A stretch of 64,000 nt of DNA, taken from positions 16,065-80,064 of the forward strand of contig NZ_FULE01000030.1 in the NCBI RefSeq assembly GCF_900163965.1, in the 5' to 3' direction. How positions within the stretch are numbered: the first letter of the stretch is position 1; each line of letters starts with the position of its first letter. The stretch comes from Vibrio ruber DSM 16370. Its GTDB lineage: Bacteria > Pseudomonadota > Gammaproteobacteria > Enterobacterales > Vibrionaceae. Below are positions 18,299 through 26,519 of the stretch, in pieces. The notes beneath the pieces were generated by a model. That model worked only from the letters and a program-made list of their open reading frames with translations. It was not told the origin of the DNA and ran no database searches. A program made the position numbers and the translations under genes.

Positions 18299-19035
18299 GA
18301 TGTGGTCCTTTTCGGTGCAAAAAACCGACGCGCAAGCCGATATTGCCAACCATAGGGCAACATGCCCAACAACCGGATGATCCAAGTAAAACGAGCCGGA
18401 AAGTAAAAATTCGCAACACCCTTCTCTAAACCTTTGCGAATCGACTGAGAGGCATGTTCTACCGAAATCATCATCGGCATCTCAAAGGTGTTTTTCTCAG
18501 TCAGTGGTGTGGCAACAAATCCCGGAAATACACAAGTTATATCAATGCCTTTGCGAGCCCAGTCCAATCGTAACGACCTTGCCAGATATCCGACCGCAGC
18601 TTTGGATGCGCCATAAGCTTCAGCACGAGGTAACGCCAGTTCACTGGCTATTGAGCCGACAATTGCCACACGATGACCCGATTTTAAATGTGGCTGAATT
18701 GCTTCAATCGTATTAGCTAGCCCCAGCACGTTAATCTGCATCACACGCGCCATGAGTTTTGCATCCATCACCCCATCATCGATATATTCACAGCCCCCGG
18801 CATTGAGGATCCATAATGTGGGTGTAAACGGCAGTTCACTCAATATCGCAAGTGTTTGATCAATATCGGTCAAATCAAACTGCAACGGGGTAATCGAAGC
18901 GTGTTTATCACGCAGTTCATTCAGTGCCGCTTCATTTCTGCCGCAAGCAATCACTTGCCACCCTTGCTGTGCATAGTCATGTGCTAACTGTTTGCCGATA
19001 CCGGACGTTGCCCCCGTTATCAAGACACGACTCAT
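18295..19035 (-). CDS. Short-chain dehydrogenase/reductase
   Basis: 246-aa NAD(P)-dependent SDR: cofactor motif TGATSGIGKQLA at the N-terminus, LNAGGCEYID, the catalytic Ser in VGSIASELALP, and the YxxxK motif in AYGASKAAVGYLARSL. The C-terminus is hydrophobic and basic, which may hold it at the membrane. Coupled by 4-nt overlaps on both sides within the eight-gene operon. The substrate is unknown; context suggests a lipid intermediate. Confidence 0.87.
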   Translation of the reverse strand: MSRVLITGATSGIGKQLAHDYAQQGWQVIACGRNEAALNELRDKHASITPLQFDLTDIDQTLAILSELPFTPTLWILNAGGCEYIDDGVMDAKLMARVMQINVLGLANTIEAIQPHLKSGHRVAIVGSIASELALPRAEAYGASKAAVGYLARSLRLDWARKGIDITCVFPGFVATPLTEKNTFEMPMMISVEHASQSIRKGLEKGVANFYFPARFTWIIRLLGMLPYGWQYRLARRFFAPKRTTS

Positions 19036-19451
19036 TGTCCTAACCTCCGCTTAATCCAACGAATAATACGACCGAGGAGTGGCAACTGTTCATACAACAT
19101 TTCACCTAAATCAAAGTAATCGCGGTGGTAAATGACTTTGTTATCCTGAAAGCGGAGATGTGTCGTCCCCTGTACATTCACCAATTGACCATGGCGCAGC
19201 TTCGGATGTTGCAAATGCATGGTCCAAATCAGGAATCCACCGTTGTCAGTCGGATACTGCTCATGAATCGTAAAATTGCAGCGTTCAACGTTTTGATAGA
19301 GCTTGATGAAGTAGTCAGACAGAGCGGTCACCCCCTCAATACGATGGGCCGCATCTTCAAACACAACTGCGTCATGATAAATATCGTGAAGCGTATCGAG
19401 ATTGTGTTTGTTGAGCTGAGTATAGAACAGCGCAACGGTTTGGACATCCAT
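19032..19451 (-). CDS. NTF2-like / SnoaL-fold protein
   Basis: 139-aa protein with the nuclear transport factor 2-like fold: VALFYTQLNKHNLDTLHDIYH, VVFEDAAHRIEGVTAL, FLIWTMHLQHPKL, and VQGTTHLRFQDNKVIYHRDYFD. Members of this group open the SDR/FAD/DUF1365/Cfa operons in many proteobacteria; no reaction is assigned. It is the first gene of the operon and follows the promoter at 19489-19516. Confidence 0.83.
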   Translation of the reverse strand: MDVQTVALFYTQLNKHNLDTLHDIYHDAVVFEDAAHRIEGVTALSDYFIKLYQNVERCNFTIHEQYPTDNGGFLIWTMHLQHPKLRHGQLVNVQGTTHLRFQDNKVIYHRDYFDLGEMLYEQLPLLGRIIRWIKRRLGQ

Positions 19452-19469
19452 GAGTTGGCCTCATTTTTG

Positions 19470-19554
19470 TTGTACAAGAAAAATTTCCGTATAACTTATT
19501 AATTAAGATAGTGCAATTTGAAAAGTTGTACAATTTTTTTTTTGTACAACTTTT
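19470..19554 (-). promoter_or_regulatory. Promoter of the Cfa/FAD/SDR operon with three TTGTACAA boxes
   Basis: On the minus strand TTGCAC (19511-19516) and TTATAC (19489-19494) form a 16-bp-spaced -35/-10 pair. Three exact TTGTACAA boxes flank it: 19526-19533 and 19542-19549 upstream (16-bp period, part of a 13-bp perfect inverted repeat AAAAGTTGTACAA / TTGTACAACTTTT around eight T residues) and 19470-19477 just downstream of the -10. Light-responsive MerR-family LitR/CarH proteins use TGTACA-type half-sites and control such clusters in other bacteria; the regulator itself is not in this window. Confidence 0.65.
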
Positions 19555-19595
19555 GTAAGAAAGGTTTACATACATGAGGAAACTTAGGAGTTTAT

Positions 19596-19652
19596 GAGGA
19601 CACACGCTGAACTTACGAGGACACACATGCAGGAGGGAAGCGGACACACACC
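19596..19652 (+). repeat. GGACACACGC repeat cluster upstream of the Y1 transposase
   Basis: Three plus-strand copies: GAGGACACACGC (19596-19607), CGAGGACACACATGC (about 19616-19630) and GCGGACACACACC (about 19640-19652), about 150-200 bp before the transposase start. A separate 14-bp palindrome, GTGAAATATTTCAC, lies at 19674-19687. Confidence 0.7.
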
Positions 19653-19797
19653 TAAACACGTCTCTCCATTTTTGTGAAATATTTCACGACGAACCAAAAA
19701 TAAATTTGCATTCACTCGAAATCGTTCGGATCCCAACTTTGCTTTACTGATTCATTCCGACACGATAAATCCATCAGCCATCATTTAGATTTAGCCC

Positions 19798-20760
19798 ATG
19801 ACAACCGCTCGCTCACAACTTATCTGCCCTGACGTGACACCTTATTACCATTGCGTTTCTCGTTGTGTCCGTCGTTCATTTCTGTGTGGATACGATAGTT
19901 ATAGTGGCCAATCGTATGAACATCGTCGTGAATGGGTTGAGTCTCGCATTCTGGCCTTGTCTTCCATCTATTGCATTCGTATCTGCGCCTATGCTGTGAT
20001 GAGTAATCACTATCATCTGGTCGCTTTTATTGATAAACAAACAGCATTGTCTCTTTCTCAACGTGAAGTCGTTGAACGATGGTGTACGGAGCACAAGATG
20101 CCACTGCTGATCCAGCGTTTCCTTTCAGGCAGTTTGACCTCAAAAGTGGAACGGGAGGCTTGTGAAAAAATCATTGAGACTTGGCGCCAACGGCTCTATT
20201 CACTCAGTTGGTTGATGAAAGAAATCAATTACGAGATTGCATTGCTCGCAAATCAAGAAGATCAGTGCACCGGACGCTTCTGGGAGGGGCGTTTCAAATC
20301 TCAGGCTTTACTCGATGATAAAGCCTTACTGGCAGCCATGGCTTATGTTGATCTCAATCCGGTTCGGGCCGGAATCGCTGAAACACCGGAACAATCGGAA
20401 CATACATCGCTGAAAAAACGACTCACGGCACTAGAGCGAGGCCAAACCCAAACGCCGGAATTGGCTGACTTTACAGGAGATATACTTCAGGAAAAGAGAC
20501 ACACAATTCCGTTTCGGCTGATAGATTATCTCGAATTAGTGGATTGGGTCGGACGGCAAATCAGAACAGATACACATGGTTATATCTCACCTCAACTGCC
20601 TAATATTTTAACGCGGCTATCGCTGTCTCAACAGGCATGTCTTGCTCTTTGTTCTGGGTTAGAAAAGAAACCAGGACTCTGGATTGGCTCATCAGAACGG
20701 CTGAACTTCGCTAAACATTATCTCAAACGAAAACGTATGCTCGGCATTCATATTTCTTAA
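19798..20760 (+). CDS. REP-associated tyrosine transposase (RAYT), Y1/IS200-like
   Basis: Single-strand HUH-type transposase related to IS200 TnpA but of the domesticated RAYT group that mobilises short palindromic repeats. Core features in the 320-aa protein: early TPYYHCVSRCVRRSFL, the HUH motif His71-Tyr72-His73 in MSNHYHLVAF, the block GRFWEGRFKSQALL, and the catalytic Tyr183 in MAYVDLNPVRAG. A C-terminal extension beyond residue 200 is usual for this subgroup. There is no tnpB and no flanking target duplication was seen. Short GGACACACGCC-like repeats occur on both sides, the expected substrate class. It stands alone between two unrelated operons. Confidence 0.88.
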   Translation: MTTARSQLICPDVTPYYHCVSRCVRRSFLCGYDSYSGQSYEHRREWVESRILALSSIYCIRICAYAVMSNHYHLVAFIDKQTALSLSQREVVERWCTEHKMPLLIQRFLSGSLTSKVEREACEKIIETWRQRLYSLSWLMKEINYEIALLANQEDQCTGRFWEGRFKSQALLDDKALLAAMAYVDLNPVRAGIAETPEQSEHTSLKKRLTALERGQTQTPELADFTGDILQEKRHTIPFRLIDYLELVDWVGRQIRTDTHGYISPQLPNILTRLSLSQQACLALCSGLEKKPGLWIGSSERLNFAKHYLKRKRMLGIHIS

Positions 20761-20945
20761 TCGATATGAAACGCTCAGTTTCGATCCTTCTTTTTATTCT
20801 CGAATTTGCGCCATATTCCACAATCGCAACTTCACAGATCATTTCCCCAGCCCTTTATCTGAGTCGCATTCTGCCAGAATCCATTTAAAAACTTAGAACG
20901 ATGATGAGTGAGGTACAACATTCTCTCATTCATTGATTGAGGTCC

Positions 20946-21186
20946 GTGTGTGTCCTGTTCATCCTGAATTTACGGGGGACGGGAATTTATGGGGAGAACT
21001 TATGGGGACACACGCCGACTCTCACTTCCTCAAGTACTATCCTCTACTTATCCTGTGTGTCCCGTATCCACAATACTATCCATACAACGCACTCATCAAT
21101 TGATTACTGAGAACAGTGTGTGTCCTTTATCTTCTGCTTTATCTTCCGTACGTCCGCGGCTGTCTTTGTGTGTCCCGTGTGTCCTG
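20946..21186. repeat. Mixed-orientation GGACACACGCC repeat cluster downstream of the Y1 transposase
   Basis: Plus-orientation copy TGGGGACACACGCC (21003-21016); inverted copies GTGTGTGTCC (20946-20955), TGTGTGTCCC (about 21054-21063), GTGTGTGTCC (about 21116-21125), TGTGTGTCCC (about 21168-21177) and GTGTGTCC (about 21177-21184). No gene is visible from 20761 to 21193. Plus and minus copies side by side could fold into hairpins, as in REP/BIME structures. Confidence 0.7.
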
Positions 21187-21193
21187 CAAAAAG

Positions 21194-21793
21194 TTAATAC
21201 CGCTGCCTGACGTCAGGGGGCATCTGTGCGAGCTGGAACTGAATCATCTGTTCGAAGCTCTGGAGTAGCGGGCTGAAGTCCTGCTGCGGTTGCCAGCTCG
21301 ACAACAGGTGATATCCGGCTTCAACGGTTGAGAGGCAGTTGTCTCGTGGGGCTTTGCGTATCCGATAGCAACTCTGAAGAGATTCAGGTAAGTGCAGTCT
21401 GGGAAGATCATGCAGATTTGTCGATAATTGCCACATTTTATACGCTTTCTTCCATGTTCCGTCGAGCAGAATAACGCGATAGCGCTGTGACGGTGAAGGC
21501 GGCAGGATCTCACTGACACACGTAGAGCCGTCACCGGGGAACAATACAAAATGGGTGACATCCGTTTCACTCAATAAGCCATTCAATCCTTCATGTTCCG
21601 TGAAGTTTTCTCCGACCATACAGATAGCGCTGCCTAATGATAACGTCAGAATACTTGCCGTCCCAGTCGGTTTACGCACTTCTGTCGGGTGCTGAAGAAT
21701 GATAAGCTCAATCACTGATGACAACGGGACAACCGTGGAGCACAGACAGGCCTTATGCGCTTTTTGACATTGAATACAATAACGCGATCCCAT
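21194..21793 (-). CDS. tapT: DTW-domain tRNA aminocarboxypropyltransferase (TapT type)
   Basis: DTW-domain proteins transfer the 3-amino-3-carboxypropyl group of SAM to uridine (acp3U) in tRNA. The 199-aa form starting [10 protein letters not shown] (21793) has the Cys-rich N-terminus [33 protein letters not shown], and the DxTW motif as LLDGTWKKAYKM, then RLHLPESLQSCYRIRKAP. The frame continues upstream to 21946 without resemblance to the family and over a gene on the other strand, so 21793 is used. Its 5' end overlaps the divergent rhombosortase start by 39 bp. The specific acp3U47 role is by family. Confidence 0.85.
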   Translation of the reverse strand: MGSRYCIQCQKAHKACLCSTVVPLSSVIELIILQHPTEVRKPTGTASILTLSLGSAICMVGENFTEHEGLNGLLSETDVTHFVLFPGDGSTCVSEILPPSPSQRYRVILLDGTWKKAYKMWQLSTNLHDLPRLHLPESLQSCYRIRKAPRDNCLSTVEAGYHLLSSWQPQQDFSPLLQSFEQMIQFQLAQMPPDVRQRY

Positions 21794-22345
21794 CTTTATC
21801 TCACTCTTAGTCTGATCAGTTTCATGTGTATCTTCGCTCAATTCTCTCCGCTCGCGGGTGTTCTGGTCTGGGACAGACATGCTATCACACAAGGTCAATG
21901 GTGGCGGATCGTAACAGGAAACTTCACCCATACCAATACAGTCCACCTGGCGATGAATCTAATTGCACTCTGGCTAATTACCTTGATTTTTCGCCCCGCA
22001 GCCCGTGCGCTCTGGCAACAGCTACTGCTATTGAGTCTGTTGATTGGCATCGGGCTTTTCTGGAGCAACCTTTATTTCTATGTCGGACTGTCCGGTATAT
22101 TACATGGCCTGTTTGCCAGCTTCGCACTGGGGGAAGCCTTACAAGGCAGAAAGAGCAGTTGGCTACTCGTTGCGGGAGTGTGTGGCAAAGTGCTCTGGGA
22201 GCAATGTTTCGGCGCTTCCGAGGCAACTCAGGCGCTCATTGAAGCGCCGGTTGCCATTCAAGCGCATTTGCTCGGTCTGGCAGGAGGATTACTCCTTGGG
22301 TTCGGTGAACAAATCAAGACTTATTGGTTGGATTCTGTCGGATAA
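21755..22345 (+). CDS. rrtA: Rhombosortase, rhomboid-family intramembrane serine protease
   Basis: Rhombosortases process proteins carrying a C-terminal GlyGly-CTERM sorting signal in Vibrio and relatives. The 196-aa membrane protein has about six hydrophobic segments, the rhomboid pattern [18 protein letters not shown], the catalytic Ser113 in GLSGILHG and His171 in [10 protein letters not shown]. No GlyGly-CTERM substrate is encoded in this window. The start is uncertain: ATG 21755 lacks a strong ribosome binding site and overlaps the divergent DTW gene by 39 bp, but the first membrane segment begins soon after it. The 3' end overlaps the next convergent gene by 25 bp. Confidence 0.82.
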   Translation: MRFLTLNTITRSHLYLTLSLISFMCIFAQFSPLAGVLVWDRHAITQGQWWRIVTGNFTHTNTVHLAMNLIALWLITLIFRPAARALWQQLLLLSLLIGIGLFWSNLYFYVGLSGILHGLFASFALGEALQGRKSSWLLVAGVCGKVLWEQCFGASEATQALIEAPVAIQAHLLGLAGGLLLGFGEQIKTYWLDSVG

Positions 22346-22767
22346 TTCAAAATATGCTCCTCCCAGTCAACCACATCAATCTCATACACCACTTTGTTGC
22401 GGACACTCTCTCCGGCAGCGTGCATGGCTGATTTAGAGCCTGTGATTAACGGATGCCATTCGGGGAGTGGTTGCTGCTGAGCCAATAAGCGATAAGCGCA
22501 GGTTTCCGGTAACCAGTGAAACTCGTCGATATTCTCGCGAGTCAGTTTGAGGCACTCTTCACCGGATTGAAAACGATTAGGGTAATCCTTACAGGCACAC
22601 GTTTTACTGTTCAGCCAGCTACATGCGACATTGGTGTAGTATACGGCTTCGGTATCTTCATCCATCAGCTTATGCAAGCAACATTTGCCACAGCCGTCAC
22701 ACAGCGATTCCCACTCGCTTTCGCTCATCTCATCTAATGATTTGGTTTGCCAGAATGGAATAGTCAT
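22321..22767 (-). CDS. ycgN: YcgN-family cysteine-cluster protein (UPF0260)
   Basis: 148-aa cytosolic protein of the zinc/iron-chelating YkgJ/YcgN superfamily. Conserved Cys groups: [44 protein letters not shown] and [17 protein letters not shown] also typical. Start [14 protein letters not shown] at 22767, as in YcgN of enterobacteria; the longer frame to 22830 shows no family match. Function unknown beyond the predicted metal or cluster binding. Convergent with the rhombosortase gene. Confidence 0.88.
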   Translation of the reverse strand: MTIPFWQTKSLDEMSESEWESLCDGCGKCCLHKLMDEDTEAVYYTNVACSWLNSKTCACKDYPNRFQSGEECLKLTRENIDEFHWLPETCAYRLLAQQQPLPEWHPLITGSKSAMHAAGESVRNKVVYEIDVVDWEEHILNYPTESNQ

Positions 22768-22892
22768 ACTTGTACTTCTGTGGTTATGGATCTGGATACG
22801 GTTTATACCTGCCCTCAACACAGAGTTCAAGTATAAACGCCTGTTAATCGGTATTCAGTCTGTTATGATCCATTGTTTTGAACAATAAAATG

Positions 22893-23183
22893 ATGTCTCT
22901 CAGAGGATTTATGGAATGTCGCTTAGGCTGTGGCGCCTGCTGTATCGCACCAAGTATTTCTTCCCCGATTCCGGGAATGCCGGACGGCAAACCTGCCGGT
23001 GTTCGCTGTGTTCAATTAGATGACAATAATCTCTGTAAACTGTTCGGCTCAGATAGCCGCCCGCAAGTATGCAGTGATTTCAAAAGTGATGTGGCCATCT
23101 GTGGCGCCGATAATCAAGAGGCGCTGACCATTATTTCTGAGCTGGAAAACACCACGTATTCACCAGCAAAACGGTCACATTGA
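22893..23183 (+). CDS. ykgJ: YkgJ-family cysteine-cluster protein
   Basis: 96-aa homologue of E. coli YkgJ: MECRLGCGACCIAPSISS, GMPDGKPAGVRCVQLDDN, NLCKLFGSDSRPQVC and VAICG give the eight-cysteine pattern of the family, predicted to bind zinc or an iron-sulfur cluster. ATG 22893 aligns with the family N-terminus; a TTG at 22878 and ATG at 22890 are alternatives, and none has a strong ribosome binding site. A second cysteine-cluster gene (ycgN) lies 125 bp away, divergently oriented. Function not known. Confidence 0.85.
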   Translation: MSLRGFMECRLGCGACCIAPSISSPIPGMPDGKPAGVRCVQLDDNNLCKLFGSDSRPQVCSDFKSDVAICGADNQEALTIISELENTTYSPAKRSH

Positions 23184-23212
23184 ATCACACGATAAGAATG
23201 AATAAAGAGAGC

Positions 23213-23242
23213 GTTTGAATGCAGAGCTATCCGCATTCAAAC
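23213..23242. terminator. Inverted repeat between ykgJ and recR
   Basis: GTTTGAATGC and GCATTCAAAC form a perfect 10-bp stem with a 10-nt loop between convergent genes. There is no T-tract, so termination is inferred from position. Confidence 0.5.
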
Positions 23243-23253
23243 ATGAGATAAGA

Positions 23254-23856
23254 TCAGGAGAATCGCTGGCGTCCCATAATCGAGTGAGACAGCGTCGTCC
23301 CGTCAACCAGTTCCAGCTCGCCACCGACCGGTACACCATGTGCGATACGACTCGCTGAAACCTGATGTGCCTGACACAAATCGGCAATGTAGTGTGCCGT
23401 TGCCTCACCTTCAACGGTCGGATTAGTTGCCAGAATGACTTCGGTAATATCACCTTGCTGCAAGCGAAAGTCGAGCAGATCCAAACCGATATCAGCAGGG
23501 CCAATCCCATCCAAGGGAGATAAATGTCCCATCAGAACAAAGTAACGACCTGAAAATTGCCCCGTTGCTTCAACGGCTGCAATATCCGCGGGGCTTTCAA
23601 CCACACAAAGCTGACCATTTTCCTGTCGTTTGGGATTTTTGCAAATATGGCAAACATCTTCTTCAGTAAATGTCCGGCATGACTGACAATGACCAATTTC
23701 TGTCATTGCCTGACTCAACGCATCCGCTAAACGGAGCCCCCCCTGACGATCACGCTGTAACAAATGAAAAGCCATGCGCTGTGCTGATTTGGGGCCGACC
23801 CCGGGCAGACAACGCAAGGCTTCCATCAGATGTTCCAGCATTTGACTGGTACGCAT
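23254..23856 (-). CDS. recR: Recombination mediator RecR
   Basis: Works with RecO and RecF to load RecA on single-stranded gaps. The 200-aa protein has the helix-hairpin-helix ([17 protein letters not shown]), a C4 zinc finger ([16 protein letters not shown]) and a Toprim domain ([35 protein letters not shown]). It is third in dnaX-ybaB-recR, the usual gammaproteobacterial order, 14 nt after ybaB. Confidence 0.97.
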   Translation of the reverse strand: MRTSQMLEHLMEALRCLPGVGPKSAQRMAFHLLQRDRQGGLRLADALSQAMTEIGHCQSCRTFTEEDVCHICKNPKRQENGQLCVVESPADIAAVEATGQFSGRYFVLMGHLSPLDGIGPADIGLDLLDFRLQQGDITEVILATNPTVEGEATAHYIADLCQAHQVSASRIAHGVPVGGELELVDGTTLSHSIMGRQRFS

Positions 23857-23870
23857 GTATGACTAAACCA

Positions 23871-24203
23871 TTAAAATGGCATCTTCATACCGGGAGGAAG
23901 TTGCATTCCACCCGTCACAGATGACATTTTCTCTTTTTGAGTTTCTTCAACACGGCGGGCAGCGTCATTAAAAGCGGCTGCGACCAAATCTTCAACCATT
24001 TCTTTATCGTCTTCCATCAGACTTTGATCAATTTCGACACGACGAACACTGTGGCTGCCAGTCATAGTGACTTTCACCAGACCTGCACCCGCTTCACCGG
24101 TGACTTCCATATTTGCAATTTCTTCTTGAAGCTTCTGCATACGCTCTTGCATTTGCTGGGCTTGCTTCATCAGGTTGCCCATTCCGCCTTTACCACCAAA
24201 CAT
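23871..24203 (-). CDS. ybaB: YbaB/EbfC nucleoid-associated protein
   Basis: Small DNA-binding protein that coats and bends DNA. The 110-aa sequence starts [18 protein letters not shown] with a coiled-coil Gln/Met-rich helix, then [16 protein letters not shown] and a C-terminal Met/Pro-rich tail ([12 protein letters not shown]), all typical. It lies between dnaX and recR and is probably co-transcribed with both. Confidence 0.96.
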   Translation of the reverse strand: MFGGKGGMGNLMKQAQQMQERMQKLQEEIANMEVTGEAGAGLVKVTMTGSHSVRRVEIDQSLMEDDKEMVEDLVAAAFNDAARRVEETQKEKMSSVTGGMQLPPGMKMPF

Positions 24204-24341
24204 GTTTATCTCTCTGTCATTGATATATTACACATACTGTGGGGGTTCCCTATCGGAAATTCAACCCCATTCTTCGGCCCACGGTTTACACCCGATTTTG
24301 ACGCTCATTTTTACGTCAACAAAGGATAAAAATTCAACGGT

Positions 24342-26453
24342 TTACACTGGGCGGACACTTTCTTGATCTAACTGCGCCTGAAAACGTTGCTGAATGAATT
24401 GAACATTGGAGTCTTCATGCAAACTGGCAAACGCCTGCTCCAGTTTCGCTTGATAACGCAGCTCCCGACGTTCCAACGGTGTCACCCCATCGTCTCCAAT
24501 CCGGATCTCTAATGCGCAAGTCATTCCCAGTACGTATTCTAATGCTTCTTTCAAAATAGCTTGTGCTTTATCGGTATTCAAATGAGCCTGATGTTCGCGC
24601 AACGATAAGTGAACCGTATTCCCGTCCAGTTGATAGGAAGCATTCAAGGCTAGCTGCTCGATAAGCTTCGGCAGATTCAACTGCGGTATGATCGCAGCCC
24701 ACTCATCTTCTTGAATCACTTCATCGGCCAGTCTGGCTGTCATTTCCGGTGTTTTTTCATGTGCCAACGCTTTTTTTAGCGCTGCCGGAGTCACAGACTT
24801 ATCAACCGGTTTTTCCGGCATTTCTATTGTCGGACGCCATTGATAAGGCCCGTCTGTATCCTCGGCATCCAACTGAGAATCAACGACCGACGGCATCAGA
24901 AGATCATCATTCCGCTTTTGCATCAGCCGATCAAAAACCGAATCTGACTGAGTTGATGCCGTTTCAGACTTTTTTGTTGATGTACCTTTGTTCGATGCAC
25001 CCGACTGAACAGACTGACGCTGAGAACGCAGCTGATGTCTCAGACCAACGCGAGGTGAAGATGGGGTGTCATGCGCTGTCGGCGGAGCTGCTGGCACTTC
25101 GCTATCGGCCGGAGCCGCAGACTGGGTTTCAGCGGCTGGCTGAGAAACATGATTGGGATGAGTCGCTGACTCTGGTGATGTATGAATAATTTCAGACGTC
25201 TCAGGTTGAGATTCCGACTGTGTCTGTTGAAATTCCGGCTGATCCTGAGGCGACACTGATGTAGCAGGCGCTATCGTTGATTCCGTCGGAGCATTCGCCA
25301 TGATTGCCGGTTGTTGTGTCGCAACATCAGAACTAACCTCGGTACTGATACCATGAATCGGTGACACGGCAACCGGACGAAAGGCCAACATACGCAGCAG
25401 TACCATCTCCAGGCCGATGCGGGGTGTCGGTGAGAGCGGCAAATCCTCCCGGCCTTTCAAGGCAATCTGATAAAACAGCTGGACATCTTCAGCACTGAGG
25501 TCTTGCGCCAGTTGCTTAATTTTGTCGGCATCCGGCTGCAATTTATCTAACGTTGAAGGCAGCATTTGATACATCGCAATTCGATGGATCTGCGTCGCAA
25601 GCGATTGCAGCAACGCATCCCATGCAATGCCATTCGCTGCAATCTGATCAACGTAGGCCATCACGGTTTGAGGCTGCTTATGACTTAAGGCCTGTAAGAG
25701 ATGGAGCGCTTGATCCGTATCGATGGTTCCCAACATGTGAGAAACCAGATTCGCCTCAATCGTTCCATCCCCAAGCGCAATCGCCTGATCCGTCAAACTC
25801 AACGCATCTCTCATACTGCCATCGGCTGCATGAGCGATCATCCCTAAAGCCCGGGGCTCGGCAGTCACCTGTTCCTCATTGAGAACGAACGCGAGTTGCT
25901 GCTCAATATGATCAATGCCAATCGGCTTGAGATGGAACTGTAAACAGCGGGACAGAATGGTCACGGGTAATTTCTGAGGATCTGTCGTTGCCAGTAAGAA
26001 TTTGACATATTCTGGGGGCTCTTCCAGCGTTTTCAGCAATGCATTAAAGCTGTGACGAGACAGCATGTGAACTTCATCGATGAGATAGACCTTAAACCGA
26101 CCTCTCGCCGGCTTATATTGGACATTATCCAGCAATTCTCGGGTATCTTCGACTTTAGTACGTGACGCTGCATCAATTTCAAGTAAATCGACAAAACGCC
26201 CCTGTTCGATTTCCTGACACGCGGCACACTGCCCGCAAGGATGTGCGGTAATGCCAGTTTCACAATTCAGCCCTTTAGCAAATAACCGCCCGATAGTCGT
26301 TTTACCTACCCCGCGCGTACCGCTGAAAAGATAGGCATGGTGCAGTCGATTCTGCGCCAATGCATTTTCCAGAGCTGTCAGTACATGTGCCTGTCCGACA
26401 ACTTCAGAAAACTGCGTTGGTCGCCACTTTCTTGCTAATGCTAGATAACTCAT
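24342..26453 (-). CDS. dnaX: DNA polymerase III tau subunit (gamma by programmed frameshift)
   Basis: Clamp-loader ATPase and holoenzyme organiser. The 703-aa tau has the AAA+ module at the N-terminus (FSGTRGVGKTTIGRLFAKG; zinc-binding CETGITAHPCGQCAAC; LIDEVHMLS; LLKTLEEPPEYVKFLLATTDP), a collar domain to about residue 370, a long Ser/Thr/Gln/Pro-rich linker, and the C-terminal alpha-binding domain (EDEWAAIIPQLNLPKLIEQLALN). It is longer than E. coli tau (643 aa) mainly in the linker. A slippery heptamer at codons 493-495 (24969-24975) should also give a 496-aa gamma. First gene of dnaX-ybaB-recR. Confidence 0.96.
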   Translation of the reverse strand: MSYLALARKWRPTQFSEVVGQAHVLTALENALAQNRLHHAYLFSGTRGVGKTTIGRLFAKGLNCETGITAHPCGQCAACQEIEQGRFVDLLEIDAASRTKVEDTRELLDNVQYKPARGRFKVYLIDEVHMLSRHSFNALLKTLEEPPEYVKFLLATTDPQKLPVTILSRCLQFHLKPIGIDHIEQQLAFVLNEEQVTAEPRALGMIAHAADGSMRDALSLTDQAIALGDGTIEANLVSHMLGTIDTDQALHLLQALSHKQPQTVMAYVDQIAANGIAWDALLQSLATQIHRIAMYQMLPSTLDKLQPDADKIKQLAQDLSAEDVQLFYQIALKGREDLPLSPTPRIGLEMVLLRMLAFRPVAVSPIHGISTEVSSDVATQQPAIMANAPTESTIAPATSVSPQDQPEFQQTQSESQPETSEIIHTSPESATHPNHVSQPAAETQSAAPADSEVPAAPPTAHDTPSSPRVGLRHQLRSQRQSVQSGASNKGTSTKKSETASTQSDSVFDRLMQKRNDDLLMPSVVDSQLDAEDTDGPYQWRPTIEMPEKPVDKSVTPAALKKALAHEKTPEMTARLADEVIQEDEWAAIIPQLNLPKLIEQLALNASYQLDGNTVHLSLREHQAHLNTDKAQAILKEALEYVLGMTCALEIRIGDDGVTPLERRELRYQAKLEQAFASLHEDSNVQFIQQRFQAQLDQESVRPV
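24964..24986 (-). promoter_or_regulatory. Programmed -1 frameshift site of dnaX
   Basis: On the minus strand ACA-AAA-AAG-TCT-GAA contains A-AAA-AAG, the E. coli dnaX heptamer, in the same reading phase (24969-24975). A -1 slip gives K-V-stop, with TGA at 24964-24966. An internal Shine-Dalgarno-like AAAGG (24985-24989) ends 9 nt upstream, as in E. coli, where it stimulates the shift. A clear downstream stem-loop was not established by eye. Confidence 0.8.
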
Positions 26454-26519
26454 CGATTATTCCGTTTACACTTTCTGTTCATCATTTCAATCTCTGCTGA
26501 TCATGAATGATCGCCAACC

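Noticed and set aside
24771..24777. A7 run in dnaX as the frameshift site
   Set aside because: It lies at about codon 560, inside or next to the alpha-binding domain, has no SD-like element, and the heptamer at 24969-24975 has the conserved context and stop.
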